A stretch of DNA of 64,000 nucleotides, from contig JAOVFP010000002.1 in the NCBI GenBank assembly GCA_025738555.1, positions 5,022,001-5,086,000 of the forward strand, written 5' to 3'. Under the pieces are notes generated by a model, which was given only the letters and a program-made list of their open reading frames with translations, did no database searches and had not been told where the DNA came from. Origin of the DNA: Cyathus striatus. Its lineage: Eukaryota > Basidiomycota > Agaricomycetes > Agaricales > Nidulariaceae. A program made the translations under genes and the position numbers. Below, one piece after another: positions 48,300 through 59,927 of this stretch (the stretch's first letter is position 1; the number at the start of each line of letters is the position of its first letter).

Positions 48300-49367
48300 C
48301 TAGTCCCCTCCAACGCGTCCCAGCACCTTCTTTTGTGACAAATGTTTGGGAAGCTCCGAGAGCACCTTGACTATAAAGTTTGGATCTGTTAGTGGAGTCA
48401 AGTCGTTACGCTTTGGCAGATGCTAGCGAATTGCGTAAGTGGAATTAGACGTCTTTGATATATAGTGTCCTTACCCCTTTCACGCGATCGTAAGGTGCTT
48501 CCCATCCGCTGGTTTCGCATACGATAAGTGGTGGAGACGAGGCAAATGAGTGGTATACGCGCGTATCGTGTGTCCTGAAGAGGACATTGTCAACGCGTAG
48601 AGTAAACCGCGCGAGTATAAAGAAGCAAGTAGGCATCACTCGCTTTTAACCATGAGACATGAAGATATAGTAATTTCAAGCCTCTTACTATTCTAACCAA
48701 AACTCCAGAAGAGCCGTTATCGTGAAGTTCATCTTCGTACAGCGGGATTTCCGAATAAAACATAATGGGATCTGGTCGAGTTAGCTCTGCAATCGGAATC
48801 GTATGGGACGAATCTTCTGGATCAGCAGGCACCCAACGTATCTCTGAATTACTGGTCGTTTGGCTAGTGTCAGACTCGCGATCTTGGTGACCGGGGTACG
48901 TAGTTGTGTATGTCCAGTCGTATGGTTTCGTGGGGACTGTTTGGGGCATTGAGAACTGGGATGAAGGATCCGTTCTATTGACGATGTAGACATTCCCGTA
49001 GGATTTAATTAGGGCTTGCGTTGGATTGTTAATTGAGAGGGTCACCCTGCCTGCTTTGCAACCACTTATCCGCATATCCAACTTTCACGCCACCATCGCC
49101 TTCTTCGAGCTCACCCTTCTTGACACCTTTAAGGGCTGCCTCCGTTGTGAAAAAATACTTCCAGCCGGATGGCTGGTGCTCTAGAGTAAGGAAATTGCTT
49201 CCAAACGTCATTTCTGGGAGGGGAAAGCCGAGGGTAGCCTGGAGTGCATCACAAGTTGCTGCACTAGAGATGGGGTTGGTAGAGGAAGTTATGTTCCAGT
49301 CATATACTTGAATTGAACGTGAGTTGGGGGACTCTGAGAGTTTGTGAGGGGGAACAGGAACGGACAT
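48300..49367 (-). CDS. TIP41: TIP41-like protein (TOR/PP2A pathway)
   Basis: TIP41 is a regulator of type 2A phosphatases downstream of TOR. The ATG at 49367 gives [14 protein letters not shown]. Conserved blocks follow in order: [103 protein letters not shown] and [11 protein letters not shown]. It ends [10 protein letters not shown] with TAG at 48300-48302. Five or so exons give about 300 aa. It is divergent from the mitochondrial-type gene, with 121 bp between start codons. Confidence 0.92.
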
Positions 49368-49488
49368 GACGGTACTTGGGACAGAATAAACTAGCGTAAA
49401 TAAATATGGTCCTCCGTTCGGTTTCGCGACGCGTGCCACAATTTTATCAGCTTCCCTCCTCCCACCGCCACGGATCCCCATTCTCAAA

Positions 49489-50646
49489 ATGCTGTCCTTA
49501 GCCCGCTCCAGATCTCATATCTCAACCAGGTCGCTATCCCAGGCCTCAAGGTCTTTACAGTTGAGCCATGCCATGTCTACGCGCTCCATGCGTCTTTCTC
49601 CGTTGGCACCACTTAGACCTGCCTTGCGCTCTATGCCACCTTTGCTTTCCAAGGCAGCAGCTCCGCAAATTCTGTAACAAATACCTTCATCTTTAACTTA
49701 GAAATCGCCATTGATATTTTCATAGCCAGCAGCTACGCCTCAACTCAACTTCGGTTCCAAAGAAAGGCGAACAGGCCATGTCTGTACAGGAAAACGAAAG
49801 TGAGGAAGTAGAGGAACCAACTGAAGAAGAAGAAGCCCAGGTATAAGAGTTCAACTCCGAGTTCTTGCTTGACTAACCTCCGCCTAATAGATAGCCAAAG
49901 AAATCGAGGATTACCTCAAAGGCCTTGCCGAGATGTGGCCGGTTTGTGAATCTCCAGCTCCAGGCTGGAGCAGCGATTGGTCAAAATGGGAGAATTTAAA
50001 CTCATACTTCGGCCCTTCGCCTTATTACTTAAACCTCCCCCAAGTCGAAATGCTGGTTAATATACATTACGGAGTCGGAGGTGAAGTTGTACCGGTTTTA
50101 TACTCCAACGAACAAGACGCTTTCATATTCGTCCTGCAAGATGATGATGAAGCTACCAGCAATTTTATCCTTTTTGATGCTACGGCCAATACTATGAAGT
50201 CTCTCCCCGCCAGCGACGTCGAAGAGCTCAAAAAGCATATGGCCGAACATGGTTCGAGTGTTTTAGATCTACCAGGAACCGTCATAGAGCCTGATCAGGA
50301 GGGGCAGCTCGTGGCTCAGGCAATCATCAAGGGTGATGAGCGAATTCTTCCGTTCGTGGACCAATTCCTTCCTATGTCCCTTGAGGAGAGGGGTGCTATT
50401 ACAGCGGAACAAGCAGCAGCAATTGCAGAAGCTCAAGACGCTATTGAGAAAATGCAAGATGCAGAAGAAAGTGTCGATTTATCACTTGAAGATGAGCTTG
50501 CAGTTACAAAGGAACAGTTACAAAAACTTCTGGATGAAGTTGTTGACGAAACAGGCGAGGCGGCTGATGAAAAGCGCAGGATATTGGAGGAGATGAAGAA
50601 TGAACTGCTAGAAGAGAGTGGGGTGAATGAGATAAAGACGAAGTGA
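49489..50646 (+). CDS. Hypothetical mitochondrial protein
   Basis: Three exons (introns about 49673-49729 and 49841-49890) give about 350 aa. The N-terminus is Arg/Ser-rich with no acidic residues (MLSLARSRSHISTRSLSQAS), typical of a mitochondrial presequence. An acidic segment and a folded core follow (KEIEDYLKGLAEMWP, YYLNLPQVEMLVNIHYGVGG, VVPVLYSNEQDAFIFVLQDD). Then comes a long charged helical C-terminus likely to form a coiled coil (LEDELAVTKEQLQKLLDEVV). I do not recognise the family. Mitochondrial location is inferred only from the presequence. Confidence 0.7.
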
Positions 50647-50972
50647 CGAACGATATCAAAAAAGGAAGCTTGACGGGAAGTAGGATTTTCTGCCTACACC
50701 GACCTACAGAACAAGTTATGCCAGCGAAATGTGGTTAAACCCCAGTGGTTAATAATCCTTTGAAGTACCTTAGTATAGTTGTCCAATCTTTCCAAATAAT
50801 GCGTCTACATCTGGTTACATCACTTGGATGTTTCATTACCAGTTCAATTACCACTCTAATAATAATGATTTGAGCTTACGAGCAGCACAAGTTCGGGTAG
50901 CGATGAAGAATTAGTTGGTGATAATGGGCATACATACAATATACATAATTGAAGAAGTTACATTTACTTTAA
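50647..50972. other. Convergent intergenic spacer
   Basis: AT-rich 3'-3' spacer between the mitochondrial-type gene and VPS28. No feature was recognised. Confidence 0.45.
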
Positions 50973-51893
50973 TCATGAATCGCTTTCCTTCCCACTGAGA
51001 CTACGGAAAAACTCTGCATATGCATGGTCAACATCAAACAGGAGCTAGGTGGATATTAGAATGAGCCAACGAAACACGTTGGAAGTAACAAACTTGTCTC
51101 GATTGTTCCTCCGTGAGTTCCTCCGAAGCTTTCATTCCATTTAAGGTGATAAGCCTAGCCAGACGTATCGAAATTGGCGCACAGACTCGGAGAACTGAAA
51201 TACACACCACGAAACCATACGACTTCGCCCCTCCCAATCTTTACTACCTTTGAATCTAGCGTATCCTGTCACCAACTCCTGCAAGATGGGATGTAATTGA
51301 TCCTTAGCTCTAAGCCGCAATTTAAGAGCATCCATAAATGTAATGAAGCTCTGTAGTACCAGTTGTTAGAGACGACGGTGAGATGTTAAAGTTGTAGACA
51401 TGCCTGCGTAGTCTCAGCTACCCATTTGCCTGTCTCGGGCCCAGCTTCACTAGAATGCTCCACCGTCGCGGGGACACCAACTTTGATCCTATGCAACGCT
51501 GCAGGGTGATCCATCTAATCAAATATGCATCAGAATATAAGACTTGAGAAGTATATATCGCTAGAGCTCACGCGATATTGCGCCATGAAATCTTCTATTG
51601 AAGGTACGTCATCGCCAACGAGCTTAAGCATGGTCTTGTACTGAGATAGAAGTCTGGTACATGCTGGCGAGTATCTCTTCGATTAGATGAGGGTTGCTCA
51701 GTTTTAAGGAAGCGATGAGATTGTTGGGACAGACGTACTCGGCCGCTGTTACTGAATCGCGAACATACGCTCGTTCGAGGTAATCCAAGGCAACGATGAT
51801 TCCGAACAGAGTGGCCAAAAGATTGTATTTCTCGCGTTCTGCATTTGTACTGTACAGTCGGACTTCTTCGTCCAGAGAAAATGGAGCAGACAT
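50973..51893 (-). CDS. VPS28: ESCRT-I subunit VPS28
   Basis: VPS28 acts in endosomal sorting of ubiquitinated cargo into multivesicular bodies. The ATG at 51893 gives MSAPFSLDEEVRLYSTNAER. The N-terminal core follows with ALDYLERAYVRDSVTAAEY, then VLQYKTMLKLVGDDVPSIED, FMAQYRMDHPAALHRIKVGV and PATVEH. The four-helix C-terminal domain is TTQSFITFMDALKLRLRAKD, QLHPILQELVTGYARF and LLFDVDHAYAEFFRSL. Six or so exons give about 220-230 aa, the family size. It is divergent from dynein LIC (about 160 bp between starts). Confidence 0.93.
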
Positions 51894-52052
51894 GACAGAG
51901 CGGAGACGAGAGTGACAAGTTAGGTAAGGATTGTTAGAGCAGGTATAAGTGACAAGATAAATATGTCACCAAAATAATTATTCAATAAATAAATTGGTTG
52001 CCCTCAACAGGCTTGAATTAAGCACCTGTCTACACCACCACCGACGACGACG

Positions 52053-53958
52053 ATGGACATCTCGCGTTCGTCAACTCCTGACGCTCCCCCGCAAGACCTC
52101 TGGTCTTCAATTCTTGACTCCGTATCTTCCTCGCGCTCTATACCTTCAAAGAACATCCTCGTTCTCGGCCAGCCATCGACTGGCAAATCCACCCTCACTT
52201 CCTCCCTTCTCCAAAAACCCGCGTCCGACGAAGACAAAGATGACCAGCGTACCGATTTTGCGCTTGGATATGACTTTTCCGATGTTAGAGATGAAGGAGA
52301 TGAAGGTAGCTTGCTGTCCATGTTATACAGAACTGTGCTGAAGTATTTCGATTAGATACCCTAGCGCGCTTGTCTGTCTACACCGTCCCTTCATCCTCGC
52401 AGTCTTATACCGCTCTTTTGCCACACTTCCTTCCACCTAGGACGTCCTTACCACATACCCTTGTTATGATTGTACTCGACTGGACACGACCATGGACATT
52501 TGTGGAGGAACTCGAGAAATGGCTGAAATGGGTCGAAAAGTGGTCAAAGGGAGATGGTTCACGCGAGCTGGAGGTCATACGCGAAGAATGTCGTGAGCGA
52601 TGTATGTCTGCCTCTGATTTCCTGTCTCGTGTTGTAGGGTACTCATTGCTCTTCAGTGCAGTCACATTTACAACATTATACCGAACCTACGAGTGACCCC
52701 ATACCAGCCACAAACTCTACCCTTTCGAATACAATCCTACCGCTGGGGCCTGGAACCTTCACCCACAACCATGCTGGTGTTCCTATCATCGTCGTGTGCA
52801 CGAAGGCTGACTTGATAGACGAAGGCCACGATATGGCAGCTGGAGCGTCTGGAATGGGTAGTATGGTTAAGGGGAAAGGTGGAGAATGGGAGGAGCAAAT
52901 TGATGGTGTCATGCAGGTATTACGAACAATATGTCTGAAATGTGAGTATTGCACTATTTCCGGCCACAATTTATTTATCTTTAACATATTTCAGACGGCG
53001 CGTCGCTATTCTACGTCACACCGCTACCGTCGACTTTACAAGTACTTCGTCAGCATGTGTTACATTTGCTCTTTGCCCCGCCTGCCCCGTCGATTGGGAT
53101 GCCATCCGAAGCGCCCGCACCTGTCCGTAATCCTTTCCCATTTCCTTACAAGCCCAATGCATTGGATCGTGACCATGTGGTCATTCCTGCTGGTTGGGAT
53201 AGCTGGGGGAAGATTGGAGTTTTGCGTGAGGGCTTCGATGCGAAAATGTGGGGCGAAGCTTGGGAGAAAGACCTAGATTCCGAACAGGCAGACGAAGCTG
53301 GTGCCCAGAAGCTCTATGCATCTCTGGTCCCTGATCAAGGCGCTAAGGTGAGTGAGATGGAATGTATCTATATCAGTTCAGAAGATAGTTATAAGTGCAT
53401 GTTTCCCAGCCGCCTCCATTACCTCCGTTCAACAGCCCCACGCCAGAGCAAGCCTTTCTTGCGAAAAACTACGACGAGAACGCGAAGAAAACCGATCGCG
53501 ATCCTCGTGGCGCGTTCCGAAACCCGGCAGACCTCGCGGGTGCTGCGGCTGGTATTGTTGGCCCTCTTGGAAGCAGCAGCTTCAGCCTCCCAACGGTTGA
53601 GCGTGCGATGATGGAAATGGAGACAGGGGGGAACGCAAATACGGGTGCCGCAGCGGCTGATCCTTCTCGAAGACTTCCTGGGCGCACAGGAGGTGCTGGG
53701 GGTCGTCCACCCGGCCTGTCTGCGCTGGGGACGTCAGTGAATGCAGCGACAGGACGACCGCCGGGGTCTCCGGGACCTGCTGCGAGTCCCAGCCCAACGT
53801 CTGGGCAGACGCAACACGAGGTGCTGCAGAATTTCTTCCAGAGCCTGCTGAGTTCGAAGGACCGGCCCGGAGGGAATGCTGGAGGGGCGAGCCGGGGGAG
53901 CGGTGGACGGGCGAATGGGAACACGGGGGGGAGTGGCGTGGAGGAGGGCGGTGGATAG
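52053..53958 (+). CDS. Cytoplasmic dynein light intermediate chain
   Basis: This adaptor-binding subunit of cytoplasmic dynein supports nuclear migration and vesicle transport. The Ras-like domain carries the P-loop ILVLGQPSTGKSTL and the TKAD-type motif VPIIVVCTKADLID. Other blocks are LVMIVLDWTRPWTFVEELEK, SLFYVTPLPSTLQVLRQHVL and DHVVIPAGWDSWGKIGVLRE. A disordered Gly/Pro-rich tail contains QTQHEVLQNFFQSLLSSKD, the conserved C-terminal effector-binding helix. Introns near 52305-52353, 52602-52653, 52941-52994 and 53349-53410 restore the frame. GC content rises markedly in the last exon. Confidence 0.92.
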
Positions 53959-54236
53959 ATAGATGATAAGCTAAAATAATGGATTTTAAAAGAAATATTA
54001 TTATTAATTAGTTGTGGACATGTGTTGTGCGTGGGAAATCTGTTGTCTCTGCTCTACAACCATCTCGCGACGACGAGTGCCTCCGCCGGATACCTTGCTG
54101 CCAGTCTTCTCCTCCTATTATTACCATTACATATCTCAAAAATGGGCAAATGGTGCTTCAGCCCCTGCTCCCTCCAACACATCTCCCCTGACCTCCCCGT
54201 CTCCTAGGACTTATAATTACACAGAACAAATCCTCC

Positions 54237-55483
54237 ATGCAAAGATATCCAGTTTGGTGTATGTCCTACGCCGTGTCTTCACCGCCTGAGCACTGCTTTG
54301 AGGCTCATGAATCACAACTCCATGTAGGACTGGCGCCATAAACCGCGCTGCTGTGGAAAAGGACCCAACCATCACATTTGACGACTTTGTCAATACTCTA
54401 GATACCGGAGATTCTTTCACAGCTTCACTCATTGACATTCTTGTCAAAGTGAGCGCCATGCTTTCTTCTTTTCCTTCTGCTTCATCTTTCACACAGGAGC
54501 TCGCCGAACGCGCTACTCGCCCAGAAAATGACCGTCGACTTATTGCAGATCGCACCGCCAAGAGCTTGCGCCTCCTTGCCACACCACTCAGAATATACCG
54601 CGAACCTCCCTCAACAAGAAATATTTCCAGTAGGCGCTCATCTAATTTCTCCTCAGACTACTTGAACATTCCTCCAAATGAAATGGAGCTGGAGGAAGAT
54701 AATGATGAATTTGGCAGTATGTTGAGTAATACACATGTGCTGGACGGTAATCAACTCAACTCAGCATCAGCCGTATATGATGCGCCTGGGGCAAGCTGGG
54801 CCGTCGCACCAAGAATACTCTCCTCGAGTCCTTCGCCACCTCTCCCAGAACCCCCCAGTTCAGCCACTCGCATCCCAGCATCTAGCAGCCGCAGTGGCCC
54901 ATGGTCCATGGACCCTTCTGAAGCAGGTGCAGTCATGAATACAATCGTTCGCCATCCCGGAATCCGTCGCCCTGTAAGAACAAGGAATGTCGACTTCAAT
55001 GAATTCACCCACCGGCGCCGTTCAGCCATCCGTGACACTCATAACGCCGCAGAGAGTGTCACCGAGCCTCGGGAAAATAACTGGGTTCGCACCGCCCAGC
55101 CTACACGGAGATTCTTTCCCTTCACACGCACCCGACGCCATGAGTCAATTAATAACACCGGGTGGGATTATGTCGAAGCCCAGAGTTTGAATACGACAGA
55201 ATCGACGCCTCTCTTGCCATCTGACGGAGAGTCATCTGACGTCGTACGCGCCCATGCCCTGTCGCTACCAAGTACGTCTACCGCCAGCCAAACAAACGAA
55301 GATCGGAGTGGTCCCCGTCTTCGCAGAGGTGGGTTGCGCGCTCCAGAATCTATGCTTTCCAGGCATGCATCTCCTGTGATCTTCATACCGTTAGATGCAT
55401 CAAGTAATTATAACCCAATGACTGCAGACGGGCCCACCTCCTATCCTACGCCTGAACCCACCGAAAATGAGAATCTTTCATAG
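54237..55483 (+). CDS. Disordered hypothetical protein, about 390 aa
   Basis: The main exon is open to TAG at 55481-55483. Its first ORF codon is GTG (54353), so a first exon is needed. An ATG at 54237 (MQRYPVWTGAINRAAVEKD) is joined in frame by a 71-nt intron 54257-54327. The N-terminal 70 residues look folded and helical (TFDDFVNTLDTGDSFTASLI). The rest is Ser/Pro/Arg-rich and disordered, with STPLLPSDGESSD and a Pro-rich end. I recognise no family. An upstream hydrophobic ORF at 54022-54207 may be leader sequence rather than part of this gene. Confidence 0.6.
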
Positions 55484-55671
55484 AATATAGCGCAGAACTC
55501 CGGGGCGTGTATAACTACTTACTTACAATGATGTGATGTTTTGTATTGACTATTTTTTGGGAAATGAATGTAATTTATCCGTGCACAAGCACAAGCACAG
55601 CCACTTGACAATCCTTTCACCATAAAGTGTTCACCAAATTATTTCCGCCCTCTAACCCGTTCCAGCTAAAC

Positions 55672-56856
55672 ATGATTAAGAAACGCACTCGCCCGCAACC
55701 ACGAGTTAGGTCCATATCTTTGGAGAGAGAAAATGAAGATGCAGTTGTCGAGAGTGAAGAGGAAGGAAGGCTGCCGTATGTATTGATTACTTGAGACCTC
55801 GACCTCACAGGCAACTCAACGCCCTGGCTAGACTAGCAGACCTCATCGAACTTCGCAAGCTCCGGCGGGCAAGAGAAGGGATTGACGTTTCTAAATTGAA
55901 CAAGGGTGATGCAAAGAAGAAGAAGAAACGACCAAGAGAAGAGACAGAAGTCGTCGGAGGTCTCAAGATGGGTGTCCCGGTCGAGGAGGAAGAGTATGTT
56001 GCTTACACTTCTCTGTTTCTATTATACTTAGCTCCCCTACAGTGAAGAGGCAGACAAAGACGCGAGGGCAAGAAGGGTTGTTCGAAACAATAATTTCACC
56101 CAGCAAACCAATGCTCTTGACGTTGATAAACACATGTATGTCCATGCCTCAATTTTTGCCTTGAGTAACATCTTACAAATGGTGGGAATTAGGATGGCGT
56201 ATATTGAAGAGAACCTGAAGATTCGGAGTAGGCCCCGAGAAGAGGATGAAGACAGTTCTAAGCCTTCTGACCCACGAGAACAACTGTTCGAAATTACAGA
56301 GCGGTGGAAGGTCGAGAAACAAAAGCCTACTACAGACGAAGGAAGTGTTACAAATAGTATGGCTATGCTCACGGCGATTCCTGAAGTGGATTTAGGAATG
56401 GAGTATGTAATAATCTCATCTATCTTTTGCGAGGCGTAACACTCTTGTTTACTTAGCACCCGACTGAAGAACATTGCGGAAACTGAGAAAGCCAAGCGCG
56501 TTGTTGCTGAGCACAGGCACGATCCAAACAAGGTCAAAATCAATAAGGACGAGGAACACCTGGCCGCTACACGGTGCAAGTCTTGACATATTCTTCTCGG
56601 ATTATAGAACTGAATGTTCCTTTCGCAGTCTACCGACCGCATCTCAAGCCAAAGTCTGATGCTGACATATTACGAGACGCGAAGTTAGAGGCAATGGGTT
56701 TACCTCCTCAGGAAGGCTCTCCTCATCGACCTTACCAAGAAAAATCTCAGACAGCAACTGACGAAATGGCATGTTCATTGTTCTAAAGTATTCGATGTCC
56801 TTTTCTAAGACAATTTACAGGTCATGGAACGTTTCAAGAAGCGTATGCGAAAGTAA
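55672..56856 (+). CDS. C9orf78 / Tls1-family spliceosome-associated protein
   Basis: This is a nuclear protein of the HCA59/C9orf78 family (Tls1 in fission yeast), linked to splicing and telomere silencing. The ATG at 55672 gives MIKKRTRPQPRVRSISLERE. Further exons give LADLIELRKLRRAREGIDVS, MAYIEENLKIRSRPREED, DTRLKNIAETEKAKRVVAEH and FYRPHLKPKSDADILRDAKL. The last exon is VMERFKKRMRK with TAA. The last intron (56769-56820) seems to start with GCATGT, a GC donor, because no GT donor nearby preserves the frame. Seven exons give about 290 aa. Confidence 0.87.
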
Positions 56857-56942
56857 CAAGCCATTCTGCCCGGCAATATACCATATGTATTTAGCTTCAT
56901 CCTCGGGTTAATATATGACTGAATATATACCAAATTTCAACG

Positions 56943-59433
56943 TTACCAGGTTTTAACGATCTCACTAAGTTTTCCGAAGTTTGGTGTTCCGAGACCGGTT
57001 ACTGTTTCGGTACATGCAATGAGGCGGTGAGAAATATTTATCGCACAACGATGCTCACCTGGGTCCCATCCTACAGTGGCCTAAACAAACCGTCAGATAA
57101 ATAATAATAGACGAAGACCGGCACTACATACGTTAAAGCCTTCTGTTCCACATCCTGCATTGTGGCCGATGGTAATGTCATTAAGTCCTGCGACGCCCTT
57201 TGTATAAAGTAGGGGGTTCAAGAAACCGAGAGGTGGCTTGTTTGCTTTGAGCCTGACATCATTCAGAAGCGCAACAAAGCCAGTGAATGCAGGCGAAGAT
57301 GCTGAAGTGCCTCCAATCAAAACTGGTCGCCCAGATAAGAAGATTCTGAATTTGTCTGATTGCGCGGCAACATCGGGGAAAGCCTAAAGTCATATGTAAG
57401 TAATCTTCAAAATATAAAGAGAAATTTTTATATTACCCTTCCAGCTCTGGTGATCAATAGTTAGTAACAACCCCTTCGAAATCGGGACACGCTTACGGAT
57501 TGAACAGGCCTTCAAATGTTCCATTCGGAAGTGCGGCCAAATATTTGCTGACAGCTTTTTCTTGATAAGCTGGGCGCGCAAACTGTTACTGCGTAAAATT
57601 ATCTGAATCCAGAGCTTCTAAAACACTCACGAAATTGCTGAAGCCACCTCCAGAAAAGAAGCGTGATACTGCGACTTCTGGAATGTTTGTCGTCCCTCCG
57701 ACGGCAGTTACGCTATGAGGCTTTGTCAGCGATCGTAACAGCTGAGAACGTAGTATGTCTTACAATGGACAGCTATAAATTCGTCAGCGAATGTAATATT
57801 TCGATTTCAGACGGGAACTTACGAAGCCGGGAATCCGGGTATAAAACGGGTGACGTTTCGTCCGTCATTGGTAAAACATTGTTGTGTGGCAGGATCAGGA
57901 TCGCCGTCTCCTACACCTCCATCCCCTGAGGAGAACATCAGGGACACCCCACGGGCACCTGCGTCGTTTAAAGATAAGCTAGACTGTGTAATCACTCCGC
58001 GGACAATATACCTAGCTGAGCGAATCCCTGACAAGCGCGTCTGGCAAAGCTTTCTGGAACTGTGAATGATGTCAGAATGAGACTCTGGATACAGTGCTAT
58101 GCTTTACCGGTCTGCTCGTCGTCGCCGTAACTAGTTGAAATCGCATGTGGTGGATTGGGATGGGACAGGACAAAGTCAAGCCAAGCTGTATACGGTCTAG
58201 CGAGCATCAGAGATCATTACTGTCTACTTAGCCAGGGAGCAAACGTACTCGTTTGTATCAGTAGGGGTTCCGACGTCTGGGATAAACGGAGGCATTCCTG
58301 CCGTAGAGTAGAAAGTTGCCTGTGGAAGTCTTAGAAACTCACGCTTGCATCATATAATATCTAGTTCATCCCTACCGGAATTGGATGAGAAATTCCGAAT
58401 GCAAACTGTACATCAAGACCGGCTTCTGCTCCCGACTGGGAGAGCGTTTGGTTATTTAACCCGCCTGGAAGGATGATCAGCTAAGTGCTACAGTATGTTA
58501 TGTTCATTGAACCTACCATTGACAGATATAAAGTCGAAAGTCGAATTTACAGCAGCTGGAACTTGATCAGCAAAGAAGGACTGCAGGTCCTGCTTGTTCG
58601 CAAATTCTTGGAGATATCCAGTTATGCCTATGGTGTTTCCCTTCGCCGAGGGTACAAATCCAACCGCGTTGTACAGTTCTTTCAGACATGTAACTGTAAT
58701 CGTGGTGTTACAGCTTGCATCGACTGTCACGCCCGATACTGGGTCAACGATAGTGCCAAGCCTCGTATCTACCGTCTCGGAGGAGACTGCGGAAGTATCG
58801 TCCCAGACAATGGTGGACTTGGCAGGTTGGAATCGACCGAACATAGTGGTAGGTTGAATGACATCAACGTGCTCAAGCAAGTCGCCGGGAAGACTGTAAC
58901 TTGTTGTTCTAACCATGTAGTCACCACTGGATCCATGCTTCCAAACGTGATATTTCTGCATATATGCGCGTTAGTGAATTGCTACATGCGAAAAGTTTGA
59001 AAGTCACCGTGTCAAGCATTTTCTCGACCAAGCTAACGGGGACCTTCACTGTTACCCAATCTTTTGCAGCGGAATGGGTGACGTGGTCTTCTTTTATGCC
59101 GTGAGACGCGAGCCATTCATGGACAGCTGTGACTGAATCTGGATGGGGAGCGACAAGCTCCTCGACTTGCTCTTTGGAGAGATGTTGTCCGTAACGCTCA
59201 TGATCTGGATCGCTGACCTCGTATAAGTGTTGTTCAAGGACATGGAAATTAGGCTGCGGCAATCCAATTCTAAGGACAATATTGTGGTCCGGCGCGGGCT
59301 CGCTGTGTTGACTCCAGCCTCGAGGTGGGGCGATGGACTCCTTGACTTTATAGACGCAATCTTTCGCAGGGGCACTTGCAACGGTAGCCACAAATACTGC
59401 GAACGTGATGAGGGAGGAATGGGGGAGGTGCAT
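56943..59433 (-). CDS. Secreted sedolisin (S53) tripeptidyl-peptidase-like protease, copy 1
   Basis: This is a secreted acid serine-carboxyl peptidase. The ATG at 59433 opens a signal peptide ([20 protein letters not shown]). A pro-domain follows ([20 protein letters not shown]). The catalytic domain has [12 protein letters not shown] (the Glu and Asp of the triad), [10 protein letters not shown] (oxyanion Asp region) and [15 protein letters not shown] (catalytic Ser in GTSAS). The C-terminal calcium-site region is [16 protein letters not shown], ending IVKTW. About nine exons give roughly 560 aa. All catalytic residues are present. It is a tandem duplicate of the gene at 59,928-62,493 in the same orientation. 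Confidence 0.92.
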
Positions 59434-59927
59434 GACAGTGGTGAAGAGCGGGACCCACTGGAGGCTTCCTTGACTACTAAGTAGAGCTATATATATTATT
59501 ACTGGATCTTAAGAAGTTCGGAATTCGAAACATCCATCCAAGAAGGTTGTTCACACGTCATTTTTAATAGATGAATGACTGACATGCCACAAGTGTCCTC
59601 CGACATCTTCAGACATCCTCCGCATGCACTGATCTCACGAACGGCCCTCCTTTGCGGTAACAATGTCCGCTTCTTACATATTTAGAGTCATCCTCACAGG
59701 CCTGTTGTGCTGACGGCGATTATTGCGTGCACTGTGCCAGACGAAAAGTAATCAGAAAGATCAAGAAGATATATCTATAGTTCTTTCTCAATCACAGTAT
59801 CAGCGTGAACAGCCAGCTCGATCATGGCTATCTCAACTTATATTGTCTTTACTAGTGCCTGTACAAGATTTAGGTAGTGCCTAAAGGCCCAAGTGACTCT
59901 ACTCCGGGGCTGCATTTGTTACTACTT
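59434..59927. other. Spacer between the two tandem sedolisin genes
   Basis: About 490 bp containing the promoter of copy 1 (minus strand) and the 3' end of copy 2. No ORF, repeat or other element was recognised. Confidence 0.5.
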
